Shown here one piece after another: positions 45,204 through 56,106 of a stretch of 56,858 nt of DNA. Numbering within the stretch: position 1 is the stretch's first letter; every line of letters starts with the position of its first letter. The stretch is from NCBI GenBank assembly GCA_000720805.1, contig JODI01000070.1, forward strand, positions 1 through 56,858, written 5' to 3'. The notes beneath the pieces are model-generated. The model had not been told where the DNA came from and searched no databases. It worked only from the letters and a program-made list of their open reading frames with translations. Source of the stretch: Streptomyces violaceoruber. Lineage in GTDB: Bacteria > Actinomycetota > Actinomycetes > Streptomycetales > Streptomycetaceae. The position numbers and the translations under genes were made by a program.

Positions 45204-45247
45204 CCGGGGCCGATCGACGGAAATTACTCTCCGTCGACCGGCCCCGG
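45204..45247 (-). terminator. Terminator after infB
   Basis: A 17-bp stem with one mismatch (45204-45220 with 45231-45247) and a 10-nt loop, 28 bp past the infB stop codon. Confidence 0.8.
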
Positions 45248-45274
45248 ACCGGACCGTCCCGGAAGCCCGAGCGC

Positions 45275-48200
45275 TTACGCGCGCGGCTTCTCGCGCATCT
45301 CGTACGTCGCGATGACGTCGTCGACCTTGATGTCGTTGAAGTTTCCGAGGTTGATACCGCCCTCGAAGCCTTCGCGGATCTCGGTGACGTCGTCCTTGAA
45401 GCGACGCAGACCGGAGATGGTGAGGCTCTCCGCGACCACCTTGCCGTCGCGGATGAGGCGCGCCTTGGTGTTGCGCTTGACCTCGCCCGACCGGACCAGG
45501 ACACCGGCGATGTTGCCCAGCTTGGACGACTTGAAGACCTCGCGGATCTCCGCCGTACCGAGCTCGACCTCTTCGTACTCCGGCTTGAGCATGCCCTTGA
45601 GGGCCGCCTCGATCTCCTCGATCGCCTGGTAGATGACCGAGTAGTACCGGACGTCCACGCCTTCGCGCTCGGCCATCTGCTGTGCCCGCCCGGCAGCGCG
45701 CACGTTGAAGCCGATCACGATCGCGTCGGAGCCCATCGCCAGGTCGATGTCCGACTCCGTGACCGCACCGACACCGCGGTGCAGGATGCGGATGTCGACC
45801 TCTTCGCCGACGTCGAGCTGGAGCAGCGAGGACTCGAGAGCCTCCACCGAACCGGACGCGTCGCCCTTGATGATGAGGTTGAGTTCCTGCACCAGACCGG
45901 CCTTGAGGGCCTCGTCCAGGTTCTCCAGGGAGAACCGGACTCCGCGCCGGGCGAAGTTGGCGTTGCGCTCACGCGCCGCGCGCTTCTCGGCGATCTGGCG
46001 GGCCGTACGGTCCTCGTCGACGACGAGGAAGTTGTCGCCGGCGCCCGGGACGTTGGTGAGACCGAGGACGAGGACCGGAGTCGACGGACCCGCCTCTTCC
46101 AGGTTGTCGCCCTTGTCGTCGAGCATCGCGCGGACACGGCCGTACGCGTCGCCGACCACCATGGTGTCGCCGACCCGCAGGGTGCCTCGCTGGACCAGGA
46201 CGGTCGCGACGGCACCGCGGCCACGGTCGAGACGGGACTCGATCGCAATACCCTGCGCGTCCTGCTCCGGGTTGGCCCGCAGGTCGAGCGAGGCGTCCGC
46301 GGTGAGGACCACGGCCTCCAGAAGGGACTCGATGTTGAGACCCTGCTTGGCGGAGATGTCGACGAACATGGTGTCGCCGCCGTACTCCTCGGCCACGAGG
46401 CCGTACTCGGTCAGCTGACCGCGCACCTTGGTCGGGTCGGCGCCCTCGACGTCGATCTTGTTGACCGCGACGACGATCGGGACGTCGGCCGCCTTGGCGT
46501 GGTTCAGCGCCTCGATCGTCTGGGGCATCACACCGTCGTTGGCCGCCACCACGAGGATCGCGATGTCGGTCGACTTGGCACCACGGGCACGCATGGCGGT
46601 GAACGCCTCGTGGCCCGGGGTGTCGATGAAGGTGATCTTGCGCTCTTCGTCGTTGACCTGAGTCGTGACCTGGTACGCACCGATGTGCTGCGTGATACCG
46701 CCGGCCTCGCCCGCGACGACGTTCGTCTTGCGGATGGTGTCGAGGAGGCGGGTCTTGCCGTGGTCCACGTGACCCATGACGGTCACGACCGGCGGACGCG
46801 CGACGAGGAACTCCTCGCCACCCTCGTCCTCGCCGAACTCGATGTCGAAGGACTCGAGCAGCTCGCGGTCCTCCTCCTCGGGGCTGACGATCTCGAGGAC
46901 GAAGTTCATCTCGTCCGCGAGCAGCTTCAGCGTCTCGTCGGAGACGGACTGCGTGGCAGTGACCATCTCGCCGAGGTTCATCATCACGCCGACGAGCGAC
47001 GCCGGGTTGGCGCCGATCTTCTCCGCGAAGTCGGTGAGGGAGGCACCGCGCGACAGGCGGACGGACTGTCCGTTGCCGCGAGGCAGCATCACGCCGCCGA
47101 CCGACGGGGCCTGCATGGCCTCGTACTCCTGGCGCCTCTGCCGCTTCGACTTGCGACCACGACGCGCGGGACCGCCGGGACGACCGAAGGCGCCCTGCGT
47201 GCCACCACGGCCACCCGGACCACCGGGACGACCACCGAAGCCGGGACGACCGCCGCCACCGCCACCGGGACCACCCGGACGACCGGCGAAACCGCCGCCA
47301 CCGCCACCGGGACCGCCGGGACGACCGGCGAAGCCGCCGCCGCCACCGGGACCGGCCGGACGACCGGCGAAGCCGCCGCCACCGGGACGACCGCCGCCGC
47401 CACCGCCCGGACGGCCTCCGCCGCCGGGACCGCGACCGCCGGGACCGCCGCCACCGGGGCGGGGGCCGGCAGCCGGACGCTGCGGCATCATGCCGGGGTT
47501 GGGACGCGCACCGCCGGGGCCGCCGCCGGGACGCGGGCCGCCGCCCTGCGGGCGGGGCATACCGCCCGGGGTGGGACGCGCGCCACCCGGGGACTGCGGA
47601 CGGGGGCCGCCCGAAGCGCCCTGGGGACGAGGACCGCCGCCCTGGCCCTGCGGACGCGGAGCGCCGCCGGGGGCACCGGGGCCACCAGGACCGCCGGGCC
47701 GCGGGGCACCGCCCGGACGGGGCGTCTGCGGACGCGCCATGCCGGTGGAGCCACCAGAGGTGAAGGGGTTGTTGCCCGGACGCGGACCGGCCGGACGGGC
47801 ACCGGGACGCGGCGCCTGGCCACCCTGGCGCGGAGCGCCGGGACGGTCGCCACGGTCACCGCGGCCCTGGCCGCCCTGACCGGGACCACCCGGACGGGCA
47901 CCCGGACGCGGCGCCTGGCCTGCCGGACGCGGAGCGCCCGGACGGGGGCCGGAGCCGGTGCCGGTGCCGGTACCAGCGCCGGAGCCGGAGGAGGCGGCCG
48001 GTGCGGCGGGAGCCGCCGGCGGTGCCGTGAACTCGGGCGTCGTCGGAGCCGGGGACGCCGGGGCGGGCCGCGGCGCGGGCTTCGGGCCCGGGGTGGGACG
48101 GGGGCCGGGAGCAGCCGGCGCGGCGGGAGCCGCGGGCGTCTCGGCGGCGGCCGGCTTGGGGGCCGGCGGGCGCGGGGCGGCCGGACGGGCGGCCTGCGCG

Positions 48201-48424
48201 GGAGAGGGGGCACCCGGCCTGGCCGGGGCAGCCTTGCGTGCGGGGGCGGACTTGCCGCCTCCGTTGCCCTGCTGGAGGGCGTCAGTCAGCTTGCGTACAA
48301 CGGGCGCCTCGATCGTCGAGGACGCCGAACGGACGAATTCACCGAGTTCCTGGAGCTTGGCCATGACGACCTTGCTCTCCACCCCGAACTCCTTGGCGAG
48401 TTCGTATACCCGGACCTTAGCCAC
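45275..48424 (-). CDS. infB: Translation initiation factor IF-2
   Basis: 1049-aa GTPase that places fMet-tRNA on the 30S subunit. The N-terminal IF2_N domain ([20 protein letters not shown]) is followed by about 360 residues of Gly/Pro/Arg/Ala-rich sequence, then a second IF2_N region. The G domain has GHVDHGKT (about 551-558), DTPGHEAF and NKID, and the domains II to IV are complete. The long low-complexity arm is usual in Streptomyces. The GTG start at 48424 has AAAGGAG close upstream. It lies downstream of nusA and ylxR. Confidence 0.97.
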   Translation of the reverse strand: MAKVRVYELAKEFGVESKVVMAKLQELGEFVRSASSTIEAPVVRKLTDALQQGNGGGKSAPARKAAPARPGAPSPAQAARPAAPRPPAPKPAAAETPAAPAAPAAPGPRPTPGPKPAPRPAPASPAPTTPEFTAPPAAPAAPAASSGSGAGTGTGTGSGPRPGAPRPAGQAPRPGARPGGPGQGGQGRGDRGDRPGAPRQGGQAPRPGARPAGPRPGNNPFTSGGSTGMARPQTPRPGGAPRPGGPGGPGAPGGAPRPQGQGGGPRPQGASGGPRPQSPGGARPTPGGMPRPQGGGPRPGGGPGGARPNPGMMPQRPAAGPRPGGGGPGGRGPGGGGRPGGGGGGRPGGGGFAGRPAGPGGGGGFAGRPGGPGGGGGGFAGRPGGPGGGGGGRPGFGGRPGGPGGRGGTQGAFGRPGGPARRGRKSKRQRRQEYEAMQAPSVGGVMLPRGNGQSVRLSRGASLTDFAEKIGANPASLVGVMMNLGEMVTATQSVSDETLKLLADEMNFVLEIVSPEEEDRELLESFDIEFGEDEGGEEFLVARPPVVTVMGHVDHGKTRLLDTIRKTNVVAGEAGGITQHIGAYQVTTQVNDEERKITFIDTPGHEAFTAMRARGAKSTDIAILVVAANDGVMPQTIEALNHAKAADVPIVVAVNKIDVEGADPTKVRGQLTEYGLVAEEYGGDTMFVDISAKQGLNIESLLEAVVLTADASLDLRANPEQDAQGIAIESRLDRGRGAVATVLVQRGTLRVGDTMVVGDAYGRVRAMLDDKGDNLEEAGPSTPVLVLGLTNVPGAGDNFLVVDEDRTARQIAEKRAARERNANFARRGVRFSLENLDEALKAGLVQELNLIIKGDASGSVEALESSLLQLDVGEEVDIRILHRGVGAVTESDIDLAMGSDAIVIGFNVRAAGRAQQMAEREGVDVRYYSVIYQAIEEIEAALKGMLKPEYEEVELGTAEIREVFKSSKLGNIAGVLVRSGEVKRNTKARLIRDGKVVAESLTISGLRRFKDDVTEIREGFEGGINLGNFNDIKVDDVIATYEMREKPRA

Positions 48425-48475
48425 TTCGCTCCTTTTAGGTCCGGGTTGCGTCCGGACCGTCGCTACTTCATGGGC

Positions 48476-48508
48476 GTACTCATCGCGTGCTCATCGAGTG
48501 CTCATCGC
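48476..48508 (-). repeat. Three 11-bp tandem units upstream of infB
   Basis: Units at 48476-48486, 48487-48497 and 48498-48508 share the core GTgCTCATCG. They lie in the 176-bp ylxR-infB spacer. Function unknown. Confidence 0.5.
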
Positions 48509-48600
48509 AATCTCGACCTACTTCCAACTCGCGGGGTACCAGGGCCGCACGGGGTTCCGTACGACACTCCTTGCGGTGTCGCCTGCACAGCGAGAGCTGC

Positions 48601-48882
48601 TCAGCAACCTTCTGTCTGCTCGACGTACCGGCGCAACGCCATTACGTCGAGCGGGCCCGGGACGCGCAGCGCCCTCGGGAACGCCCGGCGGCGTACCGCC
48701 TGGTCGAGACAGACCGAGACGGGGTGTACATACGCACCCCGGCCGGGCAGCGTACCGCGTGGATCGGGGACGCATGCGTCCTTGATCGCCACGGTCCGCA
48801 GCAGTTCGGTCCTGGCCGCTCGCTCCCGGCACCCCACACAGGTGCGTTCAGGGCATGCTCCGGTGCGCGTCCGGCCAGACAC
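48601..48882 (-). CDS. ylxR: YlxR family RNA-binding protein (DUF448)
   Basis: 93-aa protein with the diagnostic CVGCRE motif near the N-terminus (ERTCVGCRERAARTELLR) and a GRGAYVHP region, typical of the YlxR/DUF448 fold found between nusA and infB. Proposed roles include RNA binding and transcription control. The GTG start at 48882 has GGGAGG about 12 nt upstream. Confidence 0.93.
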   Translation of the reverse strand: MSGRTRTGACPERTCVGCRERAARTELLRTVAIKDACVPDPRGTLPGRGAYVHPVSVCLDQAVRRRAFPRALRVPGPLDVMALRRYVEQTEGC

Positions 48883-48998
48883 TCTTAAGTCTACCTCCCC
48901 GTAACGACCTCACCCCTTTGGGGCAGGAATCGAACGGTTGTTGTCGTGATCTCAGCGACCTGCGGCTTGGATCTATTCCTCCCAGCCGCTCGGCCGTC

Positions 48999-49985
48999 CT
49001 ACTCGCCGGGCTGCTCGGTGTCCGGACGGATGTCGATCCGCCAGCCGGTCAGCCGGGCCGCGAGGCGGGCGTTCTGGCCTTCCTTGCCGATGGCCAGTGA
49101 CAGCTGGTAGTCGGGGACGGTCACCCGCGCGGAGCGGGCGGCCATGTCGACGACCTCGACCTTGGACACCCGGGCGGGTGACAGCGCGTTCGCCACCATC
49201 TCGGCCGGGTCGTCCGACCAGTCGACGATGTCGATCTTCTCACCGTTCAGCTCGCCCATGACATTGCGCACCCGCCCGCCCATCGGACCGATGCAGGCAC
49301 CCTTGGCGTTCAGCCCGGAACGGGTGGACCGGACGGCGATCTTCGTACGGTGACCGGCCTCACGGGCGATGGCGGAGATCTCGACGGACCCGTCGGCGAT
49401 CTCCGGCACCTCCAGCGCGAAGAGCTTCTTCACCAGATTCGGATGGGTACGGGACAGGGTCACGGACGGACCGCGCACCCCCTTGGCCACCCGGACGACG
49501 TACGACCGAAGCCGCATGCCGTGCTGGTACGTCTCACCGGGGACCTGCTCCTGCACCGGCAGGATGGCCTCCAGCTTGCCGATGTCCACGAGCACGTTCT
49601 TCGGGTCGCGGCCCTGCTGGACCACGCCGGTGACGATGTCGCCCTCACGGCCGGCGTACTCACCGAGCGTCGCGTCGTCCTCGGCGTCGCGCAGCCGCTG
49701 CAGGATGACCTGCTTGGCGGTCGTGGCGGCGATACGGCCGAAGCCGGACGGGGTGTCGTCGAACTCGCGGGCCTCCTGACCCTCCTCGAGGTCGTCGGGG
49801 TCCTCCTTCGCCCACACGGTCACATGCCCGGTCTCCCGGTTGAGCTCCACGCGCGCGTGTCGGCGGCTTCCCTCGGTGCGGTGGTAGGCGATGAGGAGGG
49901 CCGACTCGATCGCCTCGACCAGCAGGTCGAAGGAGATCTCCTTCTCCCGCACCAAGCCCCTCAGGGCACTCATGTCGATGTCCAC
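48999..49985 (-). CDS. nusA: Transcription termination/antitermination protein NusA
   Basis: 328-aa protein with N-terminal RNA polymerase-binding domain ([20 protein letters not shown]), S1 domain ([20 protein letters not shown]) and two KH domains ([38 protein letters not shown]). There are no extra C-terminal acidic repeats, as usual in actinobacteria. The GTG start at 49985 lies two bases past the rimP stop with GGAGG inside the rimP end, so the two are co-translated. Confidence 0.96.
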   Translation of the reverse strand: MDIDMSALRGLVREKEISFDLLVEAIESALLIAYHRTEGSRRHARVELNRETGHVTVWAKEDPDDLEEGQEAREFDDTPSGFGRIAATTAKQVILQRLRDAEDDATLGEYAGREGDIVTGVVQQGRDPKNVLVDIGKLEAILPVQEQVPGETYQHGMRLRSYVVRVAKGVRGPSVTLSRTHPNLVKKLFALEVPEIADGSVEISAIAREAGHRTKIAVRSTRSGLNAKGACIGPMGGRVRNVMGELNGEKIDIVDWSDDPAEMVANALSPARVSKVEVVDMAARSARVTVPDYQLSLAIGKEGQNARLAARLTGWRIDIRPDTEQPGE

Positions 49986-49987
49986 GG

Positions 49988-50533
49988 CTACGCCTCCTCC
50001 TCTTCCATCATGTCGTTCGCGTCGTGCTCGTCGTGCTCGTCCTGCTTGTGGTGCTTGTCCTTGCGGTTGAACTCGACCTGCACACGTGCCTTGTCGATGT
50101 CCGCGAAGGCGATTCTGCGGGTGGTGGCCTTGCGGCCCTTCACACCGGGGATCTCCACGTCCAGGCCCTCGTCGTCGACCTGGAGGATCCGGGCGACCAG
50201 CTCGTCGCCCTCGTGCAGCTGGAACTTCACCAGCCGGTCGACAGCGCGCACATAGTGCCGGTGCTCCTTGAGGAGGCGCTCGGCGCCGGGGGTTCCGACC
50301 TCCAGGGTGTACTCGCCCGGCCCCATCGCGTCCGTCTCGTCGAGCTTCGCCGAGAGCGCGCGGCTCACATCGGCGATCTGGTCCAGATCCGCACCGCTGT
50401 CCGAGTCGACGACGACGCGCAGCACCCGCTTGCGTCCGACGGAGTCCACCGCGATCTCCTCGAGATCGAGGCCCTGGGAGCCGACGAGCGGTTCCAGAAG
50501 TTCTCGCAGCCTCTCGCTCTGGGTGGTGCTCAT
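49988..50533 (-). CDS. rimP: Ribosome maturation factor RimP
   Basis: 181-aa protein needed for 30S maturation. It has the RimP N-terminal alpha-beta domain ([34 protein letters not shown]) and C-terminal SH3-like domain ([20 protein letters not shown]). The C-terminus is unusually charged, rich in His, Glu, Asp and Lys. The ATG has GAGGAG about 9 nt upstream. It is the first gene of the rimP-nusA-ylxR-infB unit, whose promoter must lie in the divergent spacer 50,534-50,759. Confidence 0.94.
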   Translation of the reverse strand: MSTTQSERLRELLEPLVGSQGLDLEEIAVDSVGRKRVLRVVVDSDSGADLDQIADVSRALSAKLDETDAMGPGEYTLEVGTPGAERLLKEHRHYVRAVDRLVKFQLHEGDELVARILQVDDEGLDVEIPGVKGRKATTRRIAFADIDKARVQVEFNRKDKHHKQDEHDEHDANDMMEEEEA

Positions 50534-50759
50534 CCGGGTGACTCCTCGGCCGCGTGTGCTGTTGTGGGTTGGTCGCGTGTCTGGTCAAAGGGTATCCGGT
50601 CGCGGGGGGTGTTGCGGTCCACCGGGCGGCCGACGGGGACCGTCGCGGGCTCGCCCGGTGCCGGTGAGCGGCGGCGGCCGGACGCGCGGGTACCGTGATC
50701 ACCGGCGGGCCGGACCTGCCCGCCCGTATGTTCGTACGAGCCTCCCGAGGACGTCTGCC

Positions 50760-51296
50760 GTGCCGTACCCCCCACCGTCGCGCACCCCCTCGGGGCCGCG
50801 CAGAAGAGCGCTGCTCGTCTCGGCCGCCGGGGCCGCCCTGCTCGCGGGCTGCTCCTCCGGGACCGAGGAGTCCGAGGAGGAGGCGGGCGGCAGTCCGTCG
50901 GCGGCCGTGCGGGCACGCGCGCGTGCGGCCCGGGACAGCCGGGGCCTGACCGAGCGGTACGACCTCGTCCTCGCCGCCCACCCCGCGCTGGCCGACCGGC
51001 TGAGGCCGCTGCGCGCGGAGGTCGCCCGGCACACGGAGGCCTTCGGCGGCACCCCGACCGCCTCGCCCGAGCCGTCCGGCACCTCCCCCGCTCCTTCGTC
51101 CTCCCTTTCACCGCCGGCCGCGCCACCGGGGAACGAGAAGGACGCCCTCGCCGGGCTCGCCGCCGCCGAACGGGCCCTCGCGGACCGGCGGGCGAAGGTG
51201 CTGCTGGACGTACCGGGCGAACTGGCACGGCTGCTGGCCTCGGTGGCGGCGGCCGGGGCGGCGCACGCGTATCTGCTGACGGAGGGTGCGAAGTGA
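50760..51296 (+). CDS. Putative lipoprotein
   Basis: 178-aa protein with an Arg-rich n-region, hydrophobic stretch and lipobox LLAGC (Cys at about residue 30: [18 protein letters not shown]), so it is probably exported and lipid-anchored. The rest is helical and Ala/Arg-rich with a Pro/Ser spacer (about 95-120). The GTG start at 50760 has GAGGACG upstream. Its stop overlaps the DUF4439 gene (GTGA), so the two probably work together. Confidence 0.8.
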   Translation: MPYPPPSRTPSGPRRRALLVSAAGAALLAGCSSGTEESEEEAGGSPSAAVRARARAARDSRGLTERYDLVLAAHPALADRLRPLRAEVARHTEAFGGTPTASPEPSGTSPAPSSSLSPPAAPPGNEKDALAGLAAAERALADRRAKVLLDVPGELARLLASVAAAGAAHAYLLTEGAK

Positions 51297-51754
51297 GGGA
51301 CCGCGAGCTGACCGCCCTTCAGGCGGCGCTGGCCGCCGAGCACGCGGCGGTCTACGGCTACGGCGTCGTCGGCGGACGGATCCGCCCGGACCGCCGCGCG
51401 GAGGCGACGGCGGCGTACGACGCCCATCGCGCCCGGCGGGACGCGCTGGTCCGTGAGGTGCGGGATCTGGGCGGGACACCGGTGGCCGCGGCGCCGGCGT
51501 ACGCGCTGCCCTTCCCGGTGCCGGACTCGGCCGCGGCGGTGCGGCTGGCCGCCGAGCTGGAGGACCGGGTGGCCGGGGTGTACTCGGATCTGGTGCGGTC
51601 GGCCGAGGGCGAGCTGCGGGGCACGGCGACCGAGGCGCTGCGTGAGGCGGCGGTGCGGGCGGTGCGCTGGCGCGGCGAGAGCGTAGCCTTCCCTGGGCTC
51701 GCCGAGCGGGACCGGGCCGCTTCGGCCCCGGCGTCGGGGACGCCCACCGCATAG
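51293..51754 (+). CDS. Ferritin-like domain protein (DUF4439)
   Basis: 153-aa, mostly helical protein. ALAAEHAAVYGYGVVGG near the start and a later LAAELEDRVAGVYSDLV follow the DUF4439 ferritin-like pattern. Possible metal-binding Glu/His residues are present (E18, H19), but metal binding is unproven. It is translationally coupled to the upstream lipoprotein. Confidence 0.83.
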   Translation: MRDRELTALQAALAAEHAAVYGYGVVGGRIRPDRRAEATAAYDAHRARRDALVREVRDLGGTPVAAAPAYALPFPVPDSAAAVRLAAELEDRVAGVYSDLVRSAEGELRGTATEALREAAVRAVRWRGESVAFPGLAERDRAASAPASGTPTA

Positions 51755-51827
51755 GACGTACGGCTGCATGGCTGTATGACCAAACGGCTGTACGACTGAA
51801 CACGGACGGAAGGGAAACGGCTCGGGT

Positions 51828-52724
51828 ATGGCTTTCGAACCGCCGCCGCGTCTGGTGAGAGCTCTCGGAGAGACGGCACCGGACGCAGAGGGCTGGCTGG
51901 AGAAGCTGCCCGAGGCGGTCCTGCGGGCCGTCGCGCTGCACGAGTTGACCGTCGAGCGGGTGCAGGTGCCCGGCGGGCGCAGCAGCCTGGTCGTGCTGGT
52001 GCGGCGGCCGGACGGGGCGCCCGCGGTGCTCAAGCTGGCCCCGCCCCGGGCGCGCCCGGAGAGCGAGCGGGCCGCGCTGGTCCGCTGGGCCGGTCTGGGT
52101 GCCGTACAGCTGCTCGAACCCCCGACGACCGAGGGGGTGCTGCTGCTGGAGCGACTGCACCCGGATGTCTCGGTGAGGTCCCTGCCGGAGGCCAAGGCGC
52201 TGCTGGAGGCGGCGGGAACGCTGCGGCGGCTGTGGGTGGAACCCGGGGGCCATCCCTTCGAGACGGTGGCCGAGCGGACCGGGCGGCAGGCCGAGGCGAT
52301 GCGGGCACGTGCCGCCGCCGACACCGAGGTGGCGCCCCTGGTGGACGCGGCGCTCGCCACCCGCGAGGAGCTGTTGGCCGCGCCGCCCGAACACCGTCTG
52401 CTGCACGGGACGTTCCGGCAGAGCAAGGTGCTCGCCGGGGAGCGGATGCCGTGGCTGGCCGTGGGACCCGACCCGGTGGTCGGCGAGTGCGCCTTCGATC
52501 TGTCGCGGCTGGTGCGGGACCGGGTGGAGGACCTGATCGCCTCGCCGTCGGGGGCGGCGACCACCCGACGGCGGATCAAGCGGCTCGCGGAGTCCCTGGA
52601 CGTGGACCAGGAACGGCTGCGGGGCTGGACGCTGTTCCGGGCGGTGGAGTCGGGCGTGCGGGCGCGCCGGGTCGGGCGCCCGCGGGACGCCGAACTGCTG
52701 CTGGAGTTCGCGGGCTGGCTCTGA
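51828..52724 (+). CDS. APH-fold (aminoglycoside phosphotransferase-like) protein, catalytic residues missing
   Basis: 298-aa protein with the protein-kinase-like/APH fold: a lysine-containing strand (APAVLKLAPPRA), a hinge-like GVLLLERLHPD and a C-lobe with WLAVGPDPVVGECAFDLSRL, matching the IDPxPxxGDxxFD pattern. The catalytic loop, normally HGDxxxxN, reads HGTFRQSKVL, so the catalytic Asp is Thr and the metal-binding Asn is Lys. The metal-binding Asp of the second motif is probably retained (GPDP). Phosphotransfer is therefore doubtful and a pseudokinase or binding role is more likely. The ATG at 51828 is used. It converges tightly on proS. Confidence 0.85.
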   Translation: MAFEPPPRLVRALGETAPDAEGWLEKLPEAVLRAVALHELTVERVQVPGGRSSLVVLVRRPDGAPAVLKLAPPRARPESERAALVRWAGLGAVQLLEPPTTEGVLLLERLHPDVSVRSLPEAKALLEAAGTLRRLWVEPGGHPFETVAERTGRQAEAMRARAAADTEVAPLVDAALATREELLAAPPEHRLLHGTFRQSKVLAGERMPWLAVGPDPVVGECAFDLSRLVRDRVEDLIASPSGAATTRRRIKRLAESLDVDQERLRGWTLFRAVESGVRARRVGRPRDAELLLEFAGWL

Positions 52725-52741
52725 CTCCCCGCCGGGGGCGG

Positions 52742-54445
52742 TCAGGCGGTCAGGCGGGCGATCGCCTCCTCGACCGTCAGCTCCTCGCGTTCACCGGTGC
52801 GGCGGTCCTTCAGCTCCAGCACGCCCTCGGCGGCACGTCGGCCGGCCACCAGGATCTGCGGTACGCCGATCAGTTCCGAGTCCGTGAACTTCACGCCCGG
52901 GGAGACGCCGGCCCGGTCGTCCACCAGGACGCGGACACCGGCCGCCGCCAGCTTGCCGGAGACGTCGAGGGCCAGCTCGGTCTGCAGGGCCTTGCCCGCG
53001 GCGACGACGTGCACGTCGGCCGGGGCGACCTCCTTGGGCCAGCACAGGCCCTTGTCGTCGGCGGTCTGCTCGGCGAGGGCCGCGACCGCGCGGGAGACGC
53101 CGATGCCGTAGGAGCCCATGGTCACGCGGACCGGCTTGCCCTGCTGGCCGAGGACGTCGAGCTTGAGGGCGTCGGCGTACTTGCGGCCCAGCTGGAAGAT
53201 GTGGCCGATCTCGATGGCCCGGTCCAGCTTGAGGCCGGTGCCGCACTTGGGGCAGGGGTCGCCTTCCTGGACGACCACGACGTCGACGTACGCGTCGACC
53301 TCGAAGTCCCGGCCCGCGACGACGTTCTTCGCGTGCGTGTGCTCCTTGTTGGCCCCGGTGATCCAGGCCGTGCCGGGGGCCACGCGCGGGTCGGCGATGT
53401 ACGTCACCTTGTCGCCCAGGCCCTGAGGGCCCACGTACCCACGGACCAGGTCGGGGCGGCCCACGAAGTCCTCGGCGGTGACCAACTCGACGGCGGCGGG
53501 GGCGAAGTGGGCCTCGACCTTGTCCAGGTCGACCTCACGGTCACCGGGCACGCCGACGGCGACGATCTCGCCGTCCACCTTCACGAGGAGGTTCTTCAGG
53601 GTGGCCGACGCCGGGACGCCGAGGGAGGCGGCGAGGGTCTCGATGGTGGGGGTGTCGGGGGTCGGGATCTCCTCGGCGGCGGGCACGCCGGCGGCGTCCA
53701 CCGGCTTCAACTCGTACGTGATCGCCTCGGTGTTGGCCGCGAAGTCGCAGTTCGGGCAGTCGGCGAAGGTGTCCTCGCCGGCCTCGGCCGGGGCGAGGAA
53801 CTCCTCCGACTTGGAGCCGCCCATGGCGCCCGCCGTGGCGGCGCAGATGCGGTAGTCGAGGCCGAGGCGCGCGAAGATCTTCTGGTAGGCCTCGCGGTGC
53901 AGGGCGTACGAGCGGGCGAGGCCCTCGTCCTCCAGGTCGAAGGAGTAGGAGTCCTTCATCAGGAACTCCCGGCCGCGCAGGATGCCTGCGCGCGGGCGGG
54001 CCTCGTCACGGTACTTGTGCTGGATCTGGTAAAGGATCACCGGCAGGTCCTTGTAGGAGGACGCCTGGTCCTTCACCAGCAGGGTGAAGATCTCCTCGTG
54101 GGTCGGGCCGAGGAGGTAGTCGCCGCCCTTGCGGTCCTGGAGGCGGAACAGTTCGGGGCCGTACTCGTCCCAGCGGCCGGTGGCGTCGTAGGGCTCACGC
54201 GGCAGCAGCGCGGGGAGCAGCACCTCCTGGGCGCCGATCGCGTCCATCTCCTCGCGGACGATCCGCTCGATGTTGCCGAGGACCTTCTTGCCGAGCGGCA
54301 GCCAGCTCCACAGGCCCGCGGCGGTCCGGCGGACATAGCCGGCCCGGACGAGCAGTTTGTGGCTGAGGACCTCGGCGTCCGCCGGGTCGTCGCGCAGCGT
54401 CTTCGCCATCAACTGGGACATGCGCTGGACCGGTGCGTTCGCCAT
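52742..54445 (-). CDS. proS: Proline-tRNA ligase
   Basis: 567-aa class II synthetase of the long bacterial type. The catalytic core has motif 2 ([20 protein letters not shown]) and motif 3 ([17 protein letters not shown]). A YbaK-like editing insertion lies between them (about residues 225-380, [20 protein letters not shown]), and a C-terminal anticodon-binding domain ends the protein. The ATG at 54445 ([10 protein letters not shown]) is chosen because AGGAGT lies 11 nt upstream; an upstream in-frame ATG at 54502 adds unrelated residues. Confidence 0.96.
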   Translation of the reverse strand: MANAPVQRMSQLMAKTLRDDPADAEVLSHKLLVRAGYVRRTAAGLWSWLPLGKKVLGNIERIVREEMDAIGAQEVLLPALLPREPYDATGRWDEYGPELFRLQDRKGGDYLLGPTHEEIFTLLVKDQASSYKDLPVILYQIQHKYRDEARPRAGILRGREFLMKDSYSFDLEDEGLARSYALHREAYQKIFARLGLDYRICAATAGAMGGSKSEEFLAPAEAGEDTFADCPNCDFAANTEAITYELKPVDAAGVPAAEEIPTPDTPTIETLAASLGVPASATLKNLLVKVDGEIVAVGVPGDREVDLDKVEAHFAPAAVELVTAEDFVGRPDLVRGYVGPQGLGDKVTYIADPRVAPGTAWITGANKEHTHAKNVVAGRDFEVDAYVDVVVVQEGDPCPKCGTGLKLDRAIEIGHIFQLGRKYADALKLDVLGQQGKPVRVTMGSYGIGVSRAVAALAEQTADDKGLCWPKEVAPADVHVVAAGKALQTELALDVSGKLAAAGVRVLVDDRAGVSPGVKFTDSELIGVPQILVAGRRAAEGVLELKDRRTGEREELTVEEAIARLTA

Positions 54446-54517
54446 GGTTCTCGTACTCCTGCTACGTGAGGGTGATGGCAGGAGGTTAACCGGGGGGCCC
54501 ATCCCGGCGGTAATCGG

Positions 54518-55048
54518 TTAACGGCGGCGGAGCGGGAGGGGGGCGCCCATCACGGCGTACGGCTTGGGGGCGCTGGGGAACAGGACCTGGCGGGCCAGGT
54601 CCTCGTAACCGAGGGAGCGGTACAGGCCGCGGGCAGGGCTGTCGGTGTCGATGGCGGAGAGGATCGTGCGGGGTTCGTCGGCGGTGTCCGTGATCGTGGT
54701 GATCAGGGACCGGCCGATGCCGCGGTTCTGGTGGCGCGGGTGGACGTGCAGCTCGGTGATGACGAAGGAGTCGTCGAGCCAGTCGTCGTGGCCGCGCGCT
54801 CTGAGGTACGGCTCGACGACGGTGGACCACCAGTGGGCGCGGTCGTTCGGCATGCCGTACACGAAGCCCACGAGGCGTCCGGCCTGGGTGGCGCCGAAGG
54901 CGCGGGCGCCGGGGTAGGTCATGTGACGCAGGACGATCTGACGGCGTACGGCCACCTCGTCGGGGCCCAGGCCGAAAGCGATGGCTTGGACGGCTAGGGC
55001 CTCATCGACGTGGGCGGACAGGTCCAGGGGGTCGATGACGAGGTCCAT
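54518..55048 (-). CDS. GNAT family N-acetyltransferase
   Basis: 176-aa protein with the GNAT core. The acetyl-CoA-binding motif A is ITELHVHPRHQNRGIGRSLI (Q/RxxGxG/A as QNRGIG), and the C-terminal part contains GLYRSLGYEDLARQVLFP. The substrate is unknown. It lies between the DUF4081 GNAT gene and proS on the same strand. Confidence 0.88.
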   Translation of the reverse strand: MDLVIDPLDLSAHVDEALAVQAIAFGLGPDEVAVRRQIVLRHMTYPGARAFGATQAGRLVGFVYGMPNDRAHWWSTVVEPYLRARGHDDWLDDSFVITELHVHPRHQNRGIGRSLITTITDTADEPRTILSAIDTDSPARGLYRSLGYEDLARQVLFPSAPKPYAVMGAPLPLRRR

Positions 55049-55138
55049 GGCGGGGAGCCTACAGGGGGGTTTCGGTCCGCTGCCGAGTGCGGGTTGTACA
55101 GGGGCTCCGAAAGCTCTGAAAGCAGGGAACGCGGTCCG

Positions 55139-55987
55139 TCAGAAGAGAATGCTCATGAACGCGCCGATCTCCTGGAACCCCACCCTCTTGTACGTCCTTC
55201 TCGCCGCGGTGTTGAAGTCGTTGACGTACAGACTCACCACCGGGGCCACGTCCGCCAGGGCGTAGCGCAGGACCGCCGCCATGCCGGGCGCCGCCAGGCC
55301 CCTCCCCCGGTACTCCGGGGCCACCCAGACGCCCTGGATCTGGCAGGCGCGGTCCGTCGCGGCGCCGATCTCCGCCTTGAAGGCGACCTTGCCGTTCTCG
55401 TCGAGGCGGACGAAGGAGCGGCCGGCGCCGACGAGTTCGGCTACCCGGGCCTGGTAGAGAAGGCCGCCGTCGCCGGCCATCGGGGAGACGCCGACCTCCT
55501 CGGTGAACATCGCCACACACGCCGGCATGATCGTGTCCATCTCGTCCTTGCGCGTGCGGCGGACGTGCGGATCCGGGGCGATGTCGGTCGGCATGCGGTC
55601 GGTGACCATGAGGGGCTGGCGGGCGCGGACCTCGCGGGCGGGACCCCAGCTGGGTTCCAGCAACCGCCAGAGCTGGGTGGTGGGTTCGGCGGGGCCGACT
55701 ATGGAGGAGCAGCGGCGGCCGGCCCTTCTCGCCCGGTCGGCGAAGGCGCGGACGGCACGCGGGGTGGCGCAGATCGGGACCAGGTTGGCGCCCGCGTAGC
55801 ACAGGGACGTCAGCATGCCGTCCTCGTACCAGCCCCACATCTCGCCGCCGAGCCGCCACGGGTCGAGGCCGGCCACCTGGACCCGGGAGGTCACGAAGGC
55901 GTTCGCGACCGGCTCGCGGTCCAGGACGGCGAGCGCGGCGTCCAGGTCGCTCGGTTCGAGGACCCGGGAGGTCGTCTGGGTCAACAC
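55139..55987 (-). CDS. GNAT family N-acetyltransferase with DUF4081 domain
   Basis: 282-aa two-domain protein. The N-terminal DUF4081-like domain (about 1-150, VLEPSDLDAALAVLDREPVA) precedes a GNAT domain with the acyl-CoA motif IQGVWVAPEYRGRGLAAPGM and a terminal YVNDFNTAARRTYKRVGF. The GTG at 55987 (VLTQTTSR) is chosen, with GAGG 9 nt upstream; an upstream ATG would add 13 residues. The gene is conserved next to ispG in Streptomyces. Confidence 0.9.
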   Translation of the reverse strand: MLTQTTSRVLEPSDLDAALAVLDREPVANAFVTSRVQVAGLDPWRLGGEMWGWYEDGMLTSLCYAGANLVPICATPRAVRAFADRARRAGRRCSSIVGPAEPTTQLWRLLEPSWGPAREVRARQPLMVTDRMPTDIAPDPHVRRTRKDEMDTIMPACVAMFTEEVGVSPMAGDGGLLYQARVAELVGAGRSFVRLDENGKVAFKAEIGAATDRACQIQGVWVAPEYRGRGLAAPGMAAVLRYALADVAPVVSLYVNDFNTAARRTYKRVGFQEIGAFMSILF

Positions 55988-56106
55988 GGGCGGGGCCTCA
56001 CACTGGGATTCTGCTGATCTCCGCACTGTACCTGCGGAAGCTGGGCAGCGTCGCCGGGTGTGTGGTCGCCGTCCGTTCCGGAGTGACAGTGGGCTGCCGT
56101 CCCGCT

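Noticed and set aside
45122..48904. A 1260-codon plus-strand open frame opposite infB
   Set aside because: The Thr/Gly/Arg-rich low-complexity peptide mirrors the Gly/Pro-rich arm of IF-2; infB is beyond doubt on the other strand.
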